A stretch of DNA of 64,000 nucleotides, from assembly GCA_002483145.1 (NCBI GenBank), contig DLHJ01000005.1:142387-206386 (forward strand), given 5' to 3'. Each line of letters starts with the position of its first letter. The first letter of the stretch is position 1. Source of the stretch: Cellvibrio sp. UBA7671. GTDB lineage: Bacteria; Pseudomonadota; Gammaproteobacteria; Pseudomonadales; Cellvibrionaceae. This document shows, one piece after another, positions 17,000 through 26,214 of this stretch. A program made the position numbers and the translations under genes. The notes under the pieces were generated by a model. That model searched no databases. It was not told the DNA's origin and saw only the letters and a program-made list of their open reading frames with translations.

Positions 17000-17200
17000 T
17001 TAACCAATCACCCGCGCATAATTTTCCTTCAAGTTTTTTTGTGGATAAATGATGGAGTGCGCCTCAACAGCACCACACATAAAAACGCCGACCAAACAAA
17101 TCCTTCCCAAGATTCCACGCATCCACAGCCAGTAAGTGATTAACCCAAACAGAATCACTGGCAATACCAGTATCAATAGCGAAGCGGCTATTACCCCCAT
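17000..17200 (-). CDS. Small membrane protein, unknown
   Basis: A 66-residue protein with two hydrophobic segments (GVIAASLLILVLPVILFGLITYWLW; GRICLVGVFMCGAVEA). I do not recognise the family. AAGGTGG lies 9 bases before the ATG at 17200, supporting this start over a GTG at 17212. It follows the VanZ-like gene with a one-base gap and completes the creD-led cluster. Small size and no known domain make the function open. Confidence 0.6.
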   Translation of the reverse strand: MGVIAASLLILVLPVILFGLITYWLWMRGILGRICLVGVFMCGAVEAHSIIYPQKNLKENYARVIG

Positions 17201-17201
17201 A

Positions 17202-17597
17202 TTAATTCCCACCTTTTTTAGTATTTACCAAAAACGCAGCAATACCAACACCCAACAAATCCGCTAATAAATCCCAGCCATCCAAACTGCGTGTTGCAAA
17301 AAAGCCTTGCGATAATTCCTCTGCTGCCGCAAAACCAAACACCAGCAAGCTGCCTAGTTGAAACCGTACAGACTTTATTAGCACAACTCGCCGATTGAGC
17401 AATAAATTAAGCAACAACGCCAACCCTCCATACAGCCAGACATGCCCTAACTTATCGCCGTAAGGAATTGAATCGGCAGCACTCATCAAAATATTATCTG
17501 CACCCCTATCTGCCTCATAGATAATCCACAAAATAAATCCGAAAAAGACAGAAAAGGCGATACATAAGGGTTGGCGGCAATAATTCAAAAAACTCAT
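17202..17597 (-). CDS. VanZ-like membrane protein
   Basis: A 131-residue integral membrane protein with about four helices. The conserved VanZ-like features are DKLGHVWLYGGLALLLNLLL and the acidic motif GFAAAEELSQGF, followed by RSLDGWDLLADLLGVGIAAF. VanZ itself gives low-level teicoplanin resistance; most relatives have no proven function. It starts 7 bases after the creD stop, so it is probably translated from the creD message. Its place in a Cre-type envelope-stress cluster suggests an envelope role, which is inference. Confidence 0.85.
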   Translation of the reverse strand: MSFLNYCRQPLCIAFSVFFGFILWIIYEADRGADNILMSAADSIPYGDKLGHVWLYGGLALLLNLLLNRRVVLIKSVRFQLGSLLVFGFAAAEELSQGFFATRSLDGWDLLADLLGVGIAAFLVNTKKGGN

Positions 17598-17604
17598 CGA
17601 CCTA

Positions 17605-18966
17605 TCACTCCTTTATCGAATCCGCTTTGCCATTCCCCAATGAATACCAATCCACTTTGCGAGTCAGCATCATAAATACGCCAAGCAATACAAAGAGCAG
17701 TAGAGAACCCATCAGCAGCGCGTAGTCTTCTGCACTTAACAGTCCGTAGAGCAAGGCATATAAAAAACTCAAACCTGTTGTAAACCCGATACCGCGCCAG
17801 ATGCTCTGTAATACATGGGAGACATAAAAACCAATCAACATTACACAAGCGATTGACGACAACGCGTAAGCAGAAGCAAAACCTATATGCTCGGCAAGCG
17901 ATAACAATAACAAGTAGAAAAATGCCAAAGCCATACCCACCAAACCGTATTGCACCGGGTGCACCTGCAAACGTTTAAGCACTTCAAACAAAAAGAAACT
18001 GGCAAAGGTTAAGGCGATAAATAACAGTGCATATTTAATGGCGCGATCACTTTTTACATACTGGTTAACAGGATCAATTAAACTCACACCAAACTGGCGC
18101 TGCTGGTATTGGTCGCACTCATTACTGCGCACACAGGTGTAAAAGTATTCGGAAAAGTTGGTAGAGAAGTAAGAGGTTTGCCAGCGGGCTGTAAAGCCAG
18201 TTTCCGCCACACTGCGCTCCACAGGTAAAAAGTTTCCAATAAATCGCGGATGTGGCCAATCAGAGTGCAGCTCTACGTGTGTCTCTTTTCCGATCGGCGA
18301 AAAATGCAACTGCTCTGTACCATCCAAGAGCAAATTAAACGTAAAACCCAATTTTTGACTTTGTTCATTTGCTACCTGCAATACATCCAATGGAAAAGCA
18401 GCGTGAACGCCGTCGCCCAGAATTTTAAGTTCTGACCCAGGCTCAAATTCATAGGATTGATTATTTAATTGCAGTTTCAATGAATTTTTAATGCCGCGGA
18501 TATCGCTGATACCCACTGCGACATAGGGTTTGAGAAACGTGTAGTCAGAAAAATTATTTTTAATACCGTAATCTGCCGGCACCATAAAATGGCCATCTAC
18601 ACGGGTATCTGCGTGATAAAGGCGCGCCGCATATATACCCAGCTTACGCAATTCGGTAGTGATATCTCCATTCACACGAAATAGATCCGGCAAAAACTGC
18701 AATTTACCCGAGACTGTACGTTCTTCTACCACCCGTTCACTTTTTTCGTTTACTGTCCAGGTGCGCTCAATCTTGGTGTAGGGCACCACTAGTACCGGCC
18801 CAACCAAGGTTTGGCTATGGCTGGAGCTGTTGGCAATATCGCGTATAACTTGCTCGCTGTATGCACGGCGCTCATCGATTGAATTGCCAATCATCCCAAT
18901 AGGAATCAGCAGCAATAACATCAACAGGCCGATGGCGAGGAATTTGAACAACAAAGGGCGCTTCAT
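17605..18966 (-). CDS. creD: CreD inner-membrane protein
   Basis: A 453-residue inner-membrane protein and the classic target of the CreBC system; in Pseudomonas and Aeromonas CreD affects envelope integrity and beta-lactam response. It has an N-terminal membrane anchor (LLFKFLAIGLLMLLLLIPIGMIG). A long periplasmic domain carries the family stretches NSSSHSQTLVGPVLVVPYT and FLPVERSVAETGFTARWQTSYFSTNF. About five to six C-terminal helices begin near AIKYALLFIALTFASFFLFEVL, with QVHPVQYGLVGMALAFFYLLLLSLAEHIG typical of CreD. Repeats in its upstream region may bind CreB. The lipoprotein gene at 19132-19755 lies between creD and creC. Confidence 0.94.
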   Translation of the reverse strand: MKRPLLFKFLAIGLLMLLLLIPIGMIGNSIDERRAYSEQVIRDIANSSSHSQTLVGPVLVVPYTKIERTWTVNEKSERVVEERTVSGKLQFLPDLFRVNGDITTELRKLGIYAARLYHADTRVDGHFMVPADYGIKNNFSDYTFLKPYVAVGISDIRGIKNSLKLQLNNQSYEFEPGSELKILGDGVHAAFPLDVLQVANEQSQKLGFTFNLLLDGTEQLHFSPIGKETHVELHSDWPHPRFIGNFLPVERSVAETGFTARWQTSYFSTNFSEYFYTCVRSNECDQYQQRQFGVSLIDPVNQYVKSDRAIKYALLFIALTFASFFLFEVLKRLQVHPVQYGLVGMALAFFYLLLLSLAEHIGFASAYALSSIACVMLIGFYVSHVLQSIWRGIGFTTGLSFLYALLYGLLSAEDYALLMGSLLLFVLLGVFMMLTRKVDWYSLGNGKADSIKE

Positions 18967-19017
18967 GGGTTTCTCCTTAGGGTTTAAGTAGGAGAAATCA
19001 TGCGCGCCCCAGTTGGA

Positions 19018-19050
19018 GGATTTATGTGGGGAATATGGAGTTTATGTGGA
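19018..19050 (-). promoter_or_regulatory. Candidate CreB-binding repeats upstream of creD
   Basis: On the minus strand TCCAC (19050-19046), six bases, then TCCAT (19039-19035) imitates the cre tag TTCAC-N6-TTCAC known from E. coli, with 4 and 3 of 5 bases matching. The same area has a direct repeat of CCACATAAA (in 19037-19049 and 19018-19029). It lies about 50-85 bases before the creD start, where an activator could act. Match quality is moderate. Confidence 0.4.
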
Positions 19051-19131
19051 GTTTTGATGCACTGCAACGGCGAGCATTCGCACTAAAAGCAGAATACCCG
19101 ACAATCGCACACACAATCGGGGTGATATCAC

Positions 19132-19755
19132 TTAGTGTTCAGATGAGCTGTTGACTGAATTAAACACTACTTGTTTTTTGTAGGGGAACACAGTACGGAA
19201 TTTTTTAATCAATTCGTCATTAAACTTTTTCATGCGTTTGGATATCAACACATTGCCTGAGGAAAAGGTCGAATTACAAAGCTCGTTATCTCTTTTGCAC
19301 AAGCCCTCTACTTGAATTGGCGAGGCAAAAAAGTACTGCGCAAAATGCTTTTCAAATTTATCCATATCTGCGGGTGTCAGCAATAATTGTTCATCATCGA
19401 CTGTTGCAGCAACCATCAAAAATGCCTGACTGGAATCCTTAACAACCGGAGCGCCATTGACTTTTACACTCGCCAAATCAACATTCAGTACCCGCTTGCG
19501 CTCAAAATAAGAAACCACAAAACGACCTTCCGTTTGCTTACCCTTCTCCTGATAGATAAAACCATACCAATCGGCTTTGCTGGTTTTAACAATATCCAAC
19601 TTCGCACCACCCTCTTCTGCGACCCAACTTCCATCCAACTGCTCCATAGACGCCGGAGCTTCCATACCCCCCAGAGGGTTGTTCAGCACGTCTTTGCAGG
19701 CCGCAAGGGAAAAGATTAACAGGACAGGAACGAATACTTTCATCAATAACGGCAT
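19132..19755 (-). CDS. Predicted lipoprotein, unknown function
   Basis: About 207 residues. A lipoprotein signal is clear: MKVFVPVLLIFSLAAC with the lipobox cysteine followed by KDVLNN, so it is anchored to a membrane from the periplasm. The remaining sequence shows no domain I recognise; DGSWVAEEGGAKLDIVKT resembles the opening strands of a small beta-barrel or lipocalin-like fold. Starts at 19755 or 19743 are possible; the longer reading frame to 19881 would bury the signal. It lies between creC and creD on the same strand and may belong to the Cre stress response. Confidence 0.7.
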   Translation of the reverse strand: MPLLMKVFVPVLLIFSLAACKDVLNNPLGGMEAPASMEQLDGSWVAEEGGAKLDIVKTSKADWYGFIYQEKGKQTEGRFVVSYFERKRVLNVDLASVKVNGAPVVKDSSQAFLMVAATVDDEQLLLTPADMDKFEKHFAQYFFASPIQVEGLCKRDNELCNSTFSSGNVLISKRMKKFNDELIKKFRTVFPYKKQVVFNSVNSSSEH

Positions 19756-19899
19756 TCTTGGCTTTACCCTCAAGTTTAGGCATAGTGCAGGAGGTTTTAA
19801 TCCACCCCAGTGGCCTGGGGCAGAATCAGGGGCGGAGCTTATTTTTTTGTGCTGGTGGAAGATGTAAAAAATTGTACACAAGCAGCCTATACATTAACC

Positions 19900-21363
19900 T
19901 CACCCAAGATTACTAGACAGCACAAGTGGAAAATTCACGACTGCAACCACCCCGTTATGCGTATTGTGCAATTCAAGATTTCCACTATGCAAAGCAACGA
20001 CTTCCTGCACAAAATTCAACCCTAAACCTGTGCTCTTTTTTCCCGTTGCGGGGCGCGGTAAGGAGAAAAAACGTTCCGTTAAACGCGCAAAGGCAAAATC
20101 GGGAATGGGTTCCCCTTGATTGGTTATTGACAAAATTAATTGGTCATTTTCTTTGTGTGTACGCACAGAGATAACACCCGCTCGCGGAGTAAAATCGAGC
20201 GCGTTGTCGAGCAGGTTATTAATCGCCTGGCGAAGTAAAAACAATTCGCCGATAACTCTCGCATCTGGAGTGTAGTCTTTTTTAATCTGTATTTGCTGCT
20301 GGGCTATACGCGCCATTTGGTTATCGAGCAACTCATCCAGCAGCAGATTAAGATCAATCGGTTTTGGGTCATGCAAGGTTTGCTGTTGCTCGACCAAGGC
20401 CAAATTTAACAAGCGCTCAATAAGCTGTTGCAGGCGAAGACTTTCGCTGTCGATATTATTGATAAACCGCTGCCGCTGCTGATCATTCTCCGGTGTTTGC
20501 AATAGCGGCGACTGCAATAATTCTGTGGCTGCGCGGATACCGGCAAGTGGGCTTTTTAATTCATGTGCAAGTGTTTGTACATAGCGCTCAATATAGGCTT
20601 TTCCATCCAGTTCAGAGCGCATGGATTCCAATGCTTGCGCGAGCTGGCGCAATTCACCACTGGCAATTTTACTTTCGGGAATTATCGCGCGCTCTCCCTG
20701 GCTGACGTTGACGGCGTATTCGCGCAACTTGCGCAGCTCGCGGCTCAACCACCAGGAAAAAATTGCCCCACTCAATAAACCCAATAAGATTAAACCGCCA
20801 CCCAATATCCCCAAACGACGCTGGGTACGATCAATAAACGGCTGCACACTGCGATTGGGTTTGGCAACTGAGACCACACCGATAATCTCATCCCCCTCTT
20901 TTATCGGCGCTGCCACATACATAATGCTGGAGCTTTCATCGCCCTCAATTTCATGGGAGGAGCGCGCACCGTATTTTCCTTGCAGCGTCAGATAGACATC
21001 ATTCCACTGTGAATAATCCTGTCCAACTGCAATATTTTTTGAATCGAGCAACACAATGCCATTTTTATCAGTGACATAAATCCGGTGATTGACAGCAAAT
21101 TTATTGACGCCCCAAATACTCGCATTAGGCGTGCGCTGGCCGTAAGCGCGAAAAATATCTGCGTAGAATTCGTTGTTGATTTTATTATTAAGCATAGGCT
21201 CGCGCAAAAACTCAGCGAGCAAATTGGCGGTATCAACCAATGTCTCTTCCGTGGATTGGCGTACACCAGGGCGAATTTCTTCCATTACTGTGCGCAAGAC
21301 AAAATAACTGCAGAGCGCAACAAAGAGCATGTAGATAATAAAAATGCGTAAGCTCAGCGACAT
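19900..21363 (-). CDS. creC: Sensor histidine kinase CreC
   Basis: A 487-residue membrane sensor kinase paired with CreB. It has an N-terminal helix (LRIFIIYMLFVALCSYFVL), a periplasmic sensor of about 150 residues, a second helix (RLGILGGGLILLGLLSGAIFSWW), a HAMP-like linker, a dimerisation domain with the phospho-accepting His in TLAHELKSPLAG, and an ATPase domain with NNLLDNALDF and KKSTGLGLNFVQEVVALH. The layout and the typical CreC stretch LDSKNIAVGQDYSQWNDVYLTL-like region support the name. Its ATG overlaps the creB stop by one base (TAATG). All kinase motifs are intact. Confidence 0.92.
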   Translation of the reverse strand: MSLSLRIFIIYMLFVALCSYFVLRTVMEEIRPGVRQSTEETLVDTANLLAEFLREPMLNNKINNEFYADIFRAYGQRTPNASIWGVNKFAVNHRIYVTDKNGIVLLDSKNIAVGQDYSQWNDVYLTLQGKYGARSSHEIEGDESSSIMYVAAPIKEGDEIIGVVSVAKPNRSVQPFIDRTQRRLGILGGGLILLGLLSGAIFSWWLSRELRKLREYAVNVSQGERAIIPESKIASGELRQLAQALESMRSELDGKAYIERYVQTLAHELKSPLAGIRAATELLQSPLLQTPENDQQRQRFINNIDSESLRLQQLIERLLNLALVEQQQTLHDPKPIDLNLLLDELLDNQMARIAQQQIQIKKDYTPDARVIGELFLLRQAINNLLDNALDFTPRAGVISVRTHKENDQLILSITNQGEPIPDFAFARLTERFFSLPRPATGKKSTGLGLNFVQEVVALHSGNLELHNTHNGVVAVVNFPLVLSSNLG

Positions 21364-22079
21364 TAATGAATTTCCGGCTGATAGCAATAACCAAAACCGC
21401 GTTGAGTTTTGATCGGGTCGGCGGCGGCCTTTACCGCGCGCAACTTCGCGCGCAATGTTTTGATATGTCCGTCAATGCTGCGGTCATAGCCCGCATCAGC
21501 GGTTGCACCGACGGCAGTCAGCAATTGATCGCGACTGAAGACCCGCCCCGGCTGCTCAACCAATGCTTGCAACAAATAATATTCAAACCGTGTGAGTTGT
21601 AGCAATTGTTGGTAGTAATGGATCGTTTTACGTTCACTATCGATTATAAATTCGCGCTGTTTTTCTGGTACAGGTAATAATTCATTGGTTAGGGATAAGT
21701 CACTCGCTGCAATAACTGGTCGCACGCGTTTTAAAATGGCTTTCACCCGCGCCGCCACTTCACGTGGACTAAAGGGTTTTACCACGTAGTCATCTGCACC
21801 AATCTCCAATCCGACAACACGGTCCAGCTCATCGCCACGGGCGGTTAAAAACATCACCGGCACTTCGGAAAATTTACGCAGTTGTTTGCAGGCTTCAAAA
21901 CCGGTCATATCAGGCAACCCCACATCCATAACAATCAAGTCCACCGGTTGCGCTTTAATGTAGGCAAGCGCCTTGCTTGCCAGGCTTTCCCAATGGGTAC
22001 TAAAGCTCTCCGCTTGCAGTACAAAAATCAGGCTCTCGGCAATAGAGGGCTCATCTTCCAGAATTACAATATGAGGCAT
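21363..22079 (-). CDS. creB: Response regulator CreB, OmpR family
   Basis: A 238-residue transcription regulator. The receiver domain (residues 1-120) holds the acidic pair in ILEDEPSIAES, the phospho-acceptor Asp in LIVMDVGLPDMTGFE, the Thr in VMFLTARGDE and the Lys in DYVVKPFSPRE. The C-terminal winged helix contains LTRFEYYLLQALVEQPGRVFSRDQLL and RSIDGHIKTLRAKL. It is expected to switch on the cre regulon, including creD. The start at ATG 22079 is preferred over a TTG at 22091. It is divergent from the YdeP-like gene with about 130 bases between them. Confidence 0.93.
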   Translation of the reverse strand: MPHIVILEDEPSIAESLIFVLQAESFSTHWESLASKALAYIKAQPVDLIVMDVGLPDMTGFEACKQLRKFSEVPVMFLTARGDELDRVVGLEIGADDYVVKPFSPREVAARVKAILKRVRPVIAASDLSLTNELLPVPEKQREFIIDSERKTIHYYQQLLQLTRFEYYLLQALVEQPGRVFSRDQLLTAVGATADAGYDRSIDGHIKTLRAKLRAVKAAADPIKTQRGFGYCYQPEIH

Positions 22080-22207
22080 AGGGAGTTCCAATCACTCTTA
22101 TTTAGCGTGGCCTGATTCTACAAGAAAGCGGGCTATTTAACGTATTGCAATGCAACAGAATCCGCCCTACCCTCTTGCTATCGCATTAACCGCTTGGCTG
22201 AACGCTT

Positions 22208-24418
22208 ATGTCTGTAAAAGATTCTACCCCCGCCGAACCCATTACCATTGTCGGTGGTGGCCCCAAAAAGGTTCTCTACACATTAAAGACCGTTGCGCGT
22301 ATCGGCTTGCTCAATTCGGCGAAAGCGCTCAATAGCAAAAATACCTGTAAAGCCTGCGGTTTGGGAATGGGCGGCCAACGCGGCGGCATGACCAATGAAA
22401 AAGACGAATTCCCCTCAGTCTGTAATAAAAGTATTCAGGCGCAATCGACCGATATACAACAACCCATCCCGACCGACTTATTCAATCACACATTGGATGA
22501 TTTTAAACAGCTGAGTGCTTACGAACTTGAGCATCTCGGGCGTTTGAATAACCCCTTATTTAAATCCGCCGACGGCAATAAATACTCACCCGTCAGCTGG
22601 GAATTTGCGTTGGATAAAATGGCGCGCGCGTTTGCCGCAACCAAATCCGAGCGAAGCTTCTTTTATTCTTCTGGCCGCTCATCTAATGAAGCCGGCTTTG
22701 TATTGCAATTGCTCGCGCGTTTGTATGGCACAAACAATGTCAACAATTGTTCCTATTATTGTCACCAAGCAACTGGGGTTGGATTACAGAACGTCATTGG
22801 CAGTGGTACCGCAACGGTGTCACTGGAAGATGTCGGCAATTGCGACTGTATTTTTGTGATAGGTGCCAACCCTTCATCCAACCATCCGCGCTTTGTGCAC
22901 CAATTAAAAAATTGCCGCGAGCGCGGTGGGCAAGTGATTGTGATTAATCCAGCTAAAGAACCCGGACTGGTGCGCTTTGCGGTACCTAAAAGTGCCAAAT
23001 CCATGCTGAGCGGCGGCACCTGGATTGCATCGGAATATGTGCAACCCAAAATCGGCAGCGACCTTGCATTATTTAAAGGGATCGCTAAAGCGCTGCTGGA
23101 ATCCAACCAAATTGCAACTGATTACATCGCGCAGTACACGGATCATTTTCAAACATTTAAATCTGATATTGATAATACTGACTGGCAAAAAATTATTGAT
23201 ACTTGCGGTGTCGATAAAGAAAAAATAATCGCACTCGCCAATGCCTATGCACAATCTGAAAAAGCGATTTTTGCCTGGGGTATGGGAATTACTCATCATT
23301 TACACGGCGTAGAAAATGTTGAGGCGATTGCTAACTTAGCCTTATTGCGCGGCATGCTTGGCAAACCTGCTGCGGGTTTATTACCGCTACGCGGCCATAG
23401 CAATGTACAAGGCATAGGCACTGTGGGTGTTAAACCCATTTTAGCGGAAGATGTGTTACAACAGCTCGAACAGCATCTGGGTGTACAGCTGCCGCGCACC
23501 AAAGGCATGGATACACTCGCCTGTTTAACAGCGGCATATGAAGGAAAAATTGACACCGCATTTATCATGGGTGGCAATTTATTTTCGGCCACTCCCAATA
23601 GCGGATGGGCACAAGAAGCGCTGGATAAGATCAACTTTAAAGTTTATTTAACCACGACGTTAAACGCGGGCCACATCACCGGTATGGAAACCAGTGAAGC
23701 GTTAATTTTACCTGTCACTGCACGCGATGAAGAGTGGCAAGCCACTACGCAAGAATCCATGTTTAATTATGTGCGTTTGAGCGATGGCGGTATTGATCGC
23801 TTACATAATGTAAAACCGGAAGTGGAAATTCTGTGCGAGCTGGGTAAACGATTACTGCCAGATTGCCCGCTCGATTTTAACCAACTCAAACAACACAATT
23901 CTATTCGCGCCGCGATCGCCGCAACTATTCCCGGATTGAGTGAATTAAAAGATATTGCACAAACCAAACAAGAATTCACCATCAAGAACCGCTTGCTCGA
24001 CACACCAACATTTAAAACAGAAAACACAAAAGCCCAATTCCAAACCAATCCGCTGCCTACACCAGTAACCAGCGCTGAATATCCTTTTTTACTCGCCAGC
24101 ATCCGCAGTGAAGGCCAATTCAATTCGATTATTTATGAAGAGAGCGATTCCTATCGCGGCACTGATACTCGTTGGTCAGTTTTGATGAATCCAGCGGACA
24201 TAGGTGAACTGGGAATTGCGGCGGGAGATTGCGCGAACATCCAATCGCCACAGGGAGTAATGAAAGCCGTAAAAGTGTTTGCGTTTGATTTGCCGCGCGG
24301 CAATGCCATGGCCTACTATCCTGAGGCCAACGTGCTGATTGCCACCACACACGATCCGCGCAGTAAAACACCGGCATTTAAGTCAGTGCCAGTGAAAATA
24401 ACGGCAACAGCACATTGA
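22208..24418 (+). CDS. Molybdopterin oxidoreductase, YdeP/FdhF-like
   Basis: A 736-residue protein of the DMSO reductase superfamily, of the group named after E. coli YdeP (an acid-resistance protein). Its physiological substrate is unknown. The N-terminus shows CKACGLGMGGQRGGMTNE with two Cys at about 47 and 50. Cofactor-binding blocks follow (FYSSGRSSNEAGFVLQLLARLYGTNNVNNCSYYCHQATG; FVIGANPSSNHPRFVH; AWGMGITHHLHGVENV; RGHSNVQGIGTVG) and the C-terminal molybdopterin-dinucleotide domain has FLLASIRSEGQFNSIIYEE. No separate iron-sulfur or membrane subunit adjoins, consistent with single-gene YdeP-type enzymes. The ATG at 22208 is the first plausible start. Confidence 0.9.
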   Translation: MSVKDSTPAEPITIVGGGPKKVLYTLKTVARIGLLNSAKALNSKNTCKACGLGMGGQRGGMTNEKDEFPSVCNKSIQAQSTDIQQPIPTDLFNHTLDDFKQLSAYELEHLGRLNNPLFKSADGNKYSPVSWEFALDKMARAFAATKSERSFFYSSGRSSNEAGFVLQLLARLYGTNNVNNCSYYCHQATGVGLQNVIGSGTATVSLEDVGNCDCIFVIGANPSSNHPRFVHQLKNCRERGGQVIVINPAKEPGLVRFAVPKSAKSMLSGGTWIASEYVQPKIGSDLALFKGIAKALLESNQIATDYIAQYTDHFQTFKSDIDNTDWQKIIDTCGVDKEKIIALANAYAQSEKAIFAWGMGITHHLHGVENVEAIANLALLRGMLGKPAAGLLPLRGHSNVQGIGTVGVKPILAEDVLQQLEQHLGVQLPRTKGMDTLACLTAAYEGKIDTAFIMGGNLFSATPNSGWAQEALDKINFKVYLTTTLNAGHITGMETSEALILPVTARDEEWQATTQESMFNYVRLSDGGIDRLHNVKPEVEILCELGKRLLPDCPLDFNQLKQHNSIRAAIAATIPGLSELKDIAQTKQEFTIKNRLLDTPTFKTENTKAQFQTNPLPTPVTSAEYPFLLASIRSEGQFNSIIYEESDSYRGTDTRWSVLMNPADIGELGIAAGDCANIQSPQGVMKAVKVFAFDLPRGNAMAYYPEANVLIATTHDPRSKTPAFKSVPVKITATAH

Positions 24419-24429
24419 GGAAATTCATC

Positions 24430-24696
24430 TTAAATGGATACGCTAATACTGGGTTGGGGAGATCTACGCCTATCTTTACCGGCGCGTGTTTCCAACATGG
24501 GAGCGCCTGATTTATTACGCCGGTCTTGTTGCTTGCGGCGCTCTACTCCACCGGGGGGGCCTATTGCATCAAGCCCTGCGGAGCGATCGCCTTTCTGGTG
24601 CTCATTGGCATAGGCACTAACTGCTGTCGTAGCTGTAGGACGGCTGGGTGCCTTTACCGATACCGGTCGCGGTTGAATGGGGCCTAGATATACCAT
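24430..24696 (-). CDS. Small Arg-rich hypothetical protein
   Basis: An 88-residue polar protein. The C-terminal half has ERRKQQDRRNK and KDRRRSP, a double RR motif seen in small uncharacterised proteobacterial proteins. No membrane segment or signal peptide is present, and the chain looks disordered. AGGA precedes the ATG at 24696. It is convergent with the YdeP-like gene and divergent from the terC riboswitch region. It is likely but not certain to be expressed. The stretch 24697-24883 shows a 7-bp hairpin CGTTGGC/GCCAACG near 24853-24874 and nothing else I can name. Confidence 0.55.
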   Translation of the reverse strand: MVYLGPIQPRPVSVKAPSRPTATTAVSAYANEHQKGDRSAGLDAIGPPGGVERRKQQDRRNKSGAPMLETRAGKDRRRSPQPSISVSI

Positions 24697-24883
24697 GGGG
24701 ATTCCTGTTGCGTCTAAATTCGCACGCTGCAGTCAATTTATCGGCAGAGAATTGGATATCTTTAACCTTAAAACCAATAACAACATATTTCTGGCTCGCA
24801 GATCACATTTTGACCAATGCATTAGTGCAAGCCGCAGCTAGAAATCAATGCCGCCGTTGGCGTGTTAGCCAACGTAAAAATAC

Positions 24884-24912
24884 TTGACTGAAATGCTGGG
24901 TTTTTCAATAAT
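24884..24912 (+). promoter_or_regulatory. Sigma70 promoter of the terC riboswitch
   Basis: TTGACT (24884-24889) and AATAAT (24907-24912) are separated by exactly 17 bases; both differ from consensus at one position. The predicted transcription start, near 24919, coincides with the first stem of the riboswitch. Confidence 0.75.
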
Positions 24913-24917
24913 CCGAT

Positions 24918-25036
24918 TCACGAAGGGGAGTAGTTACCACCGCGCAGGTCGTCAATACGAGTCAAAGCTCCGGTCGCGCGGGCAAGAGAATCTCTTGTAA
25001 ACGAGACCTTTGTCGCAATGACAAAGGCTTTCGTAC
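24918..25036 (+). ncRNA. yybP-ykoY manganese riboswitch
   Basis: The leader of the TerC-family gene shows the conserved yybP-ykoY elements in order: GGGGAGTAG (24925-24933), CGTCAATACG (24950-24959), and GAGACCTTTG (25003-25012) closed by CAAAGG (25022-25027). A closing stem pairs ACGAA (24920-24924) with TTCGT (25030-25034). This family binds Mn2+ and controls alx, mntP and related exporters. There is no obvious terminator between the element and the ATG at 25090, so control is probably at translation; this is inferred. Confidence 0.85.
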
Positions 25037-25089
25037 ATTCCTGATTTGCCCGTCATTGCGTCAATTAAACTGACCTTGATGGAGCTTCC

Positions 25090-26148
25090 ATGATAAACAT
25101 TTTTACTTTCTCATCTCTTTCCGGTGCCTCGTCCGGGCAAACCCTTACTGATGCCGTACAAACGGCCAATGACGCAACCAGCTCGTTTCAATCTATTGGA
25201 ACCTGGTGGATGTGGCTGGCATTTTTTGCGATTGTGATAGTTGTGCTCGCGATTGATTTGATTTTTGTCGGCGGAGGAAAACAACACCGTGTCTCGCTAA
25301 AAGAAGCTGCCAGTTGGTCGCTGGTATGGGTGGGGCTGGCATTGAGCTTTGGCGCTGGCTTGTGGTTTTATCTGGATGCCAATTACACCCGCGAATTTGC
25401 TACCAGCAAAACATTGGAATATCTCACCGGTTACTTGATTGAAAAATCGCTTGCAGTAGACAACGTCTTCGTGTGGCTAATGTTGTTTAATTTTTTTGCA
25501 ATTCCGTTTGAACTGCAAAAACGTGTGCTCACCTATGGTGTGTTAGGTGCAATTATTTTACGCACCATTATGATTTTCGCTGGCGTCTGGTTGCTCGCAC
25601 ATTTTCATTGGTTGCTCTATGTATTTGGTGCCTTCCTGTTGATCACAGGTATCAAAATGTGGTGGATGGCAGACAAGGAAATGGACCTCAACAACAACCC
25701 AATACTCAAGTGGCTAAAACGTCATTTTGCGATCAGCGATCATTTGGATGGTGAACGTTTCTTTGTGATAGTAAATGGGGTGAAATTAATGACCCCCCTA
25801 TTTCTGGTATTAATCATGGTGGAGATTTCAGACGTTATTTTTGCTGTAGATTCAATCCCCGCCATTTTTGCTATTACGTCTGATCCTTTTATCGTTCTGA
25901 CATCAAACATTTTTGCAATTCTCGGATTGAGAGCCATGTACTTTTTGCTGGCAGATATGGCCGATAGATTTACCTACATAAAATATGGACTGGCATTGGT
26001 GTTGGTATTTATCGGTATTAAAATGTTGTTGATCGATATCTATAAAATTCCGACTGGCATTTCACTCGCGACAGTTGCATTGCTGATCGGCGGTTCTGTG
26101 CTTATCTCCTGGATAAAAACCAAACCTTCCAACTCGGCAACACAGTAA
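25090..26148 (+). CDS. TerC/Alx-family membrane transporter
   Basis: A 352-residue integral membrane protein with about nine helices. The two family signatures are visible: [19 protein letters not shown] and [19 protein letters not shown], both with the acidic residues typical of this group. E. coli Alx belongs here and is linked to Mn2+ export at high pH; other members are linked to tellurite resistance. The yybP-ykoY riboswitch in the leader makes Mn2+ export the best guess for this one. GGAG lies 5 bases before the ATG at 25090. It stands alone and is ended by a strong hairpin. Confidence 0.92.
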   Translation: MINIFTFSSLSGASSGQTLTDAVQTANDATSSFQSIGTWWMWLAFFAIVIVVLAIDLIFVGGGKQHRVSLKEAASWSLVWVGLALSFGAGLWFYLDANYTREFATSKTLEYLTGYLIEKSLAVDNVFVWLMLFNFFAIPFELQKRVLTYGVLGAIILRTIMIFAGVWLLAHFHWLLYVFGAFLLITGIKMWWMADKEMDLNNNPILKWLKRHFAISDHLDGERFFVIVNGVKLMTPLFLVLIMVEISDVIFAVDSIPAIFAITSDPFIVLTSNIFAILGLRAMYFLLADMADRFTYIKYGLALVLVFIGIKMLLIDIYKIPTGISLATVALLIGGSVLISWIKTKPSNSATQ

Positions 26149-26149
26149 T

Positions 26150-26185
26150 AAAAAAGCCTCCCTCGTTGTGCGAGGGAGGCTTTTT
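26150..26185 (+). terminator. Bidirectional terminator, terC / cysG
   Basis: A 15-base arm AAAAAGCCTCCCTCG (26151-26165) pairs perfectly with CGAGGGAGGCTTTTT (26171-26185) around TTGTG. A- and T-runs on both sides let it work for the plus-strand terC gene and the minus-strand cysG gene. Confidence 0.92.
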
Positions 26186-26214
26186 ATGTCAACTTATTTT
26201 TAGGACGGCAGAGC

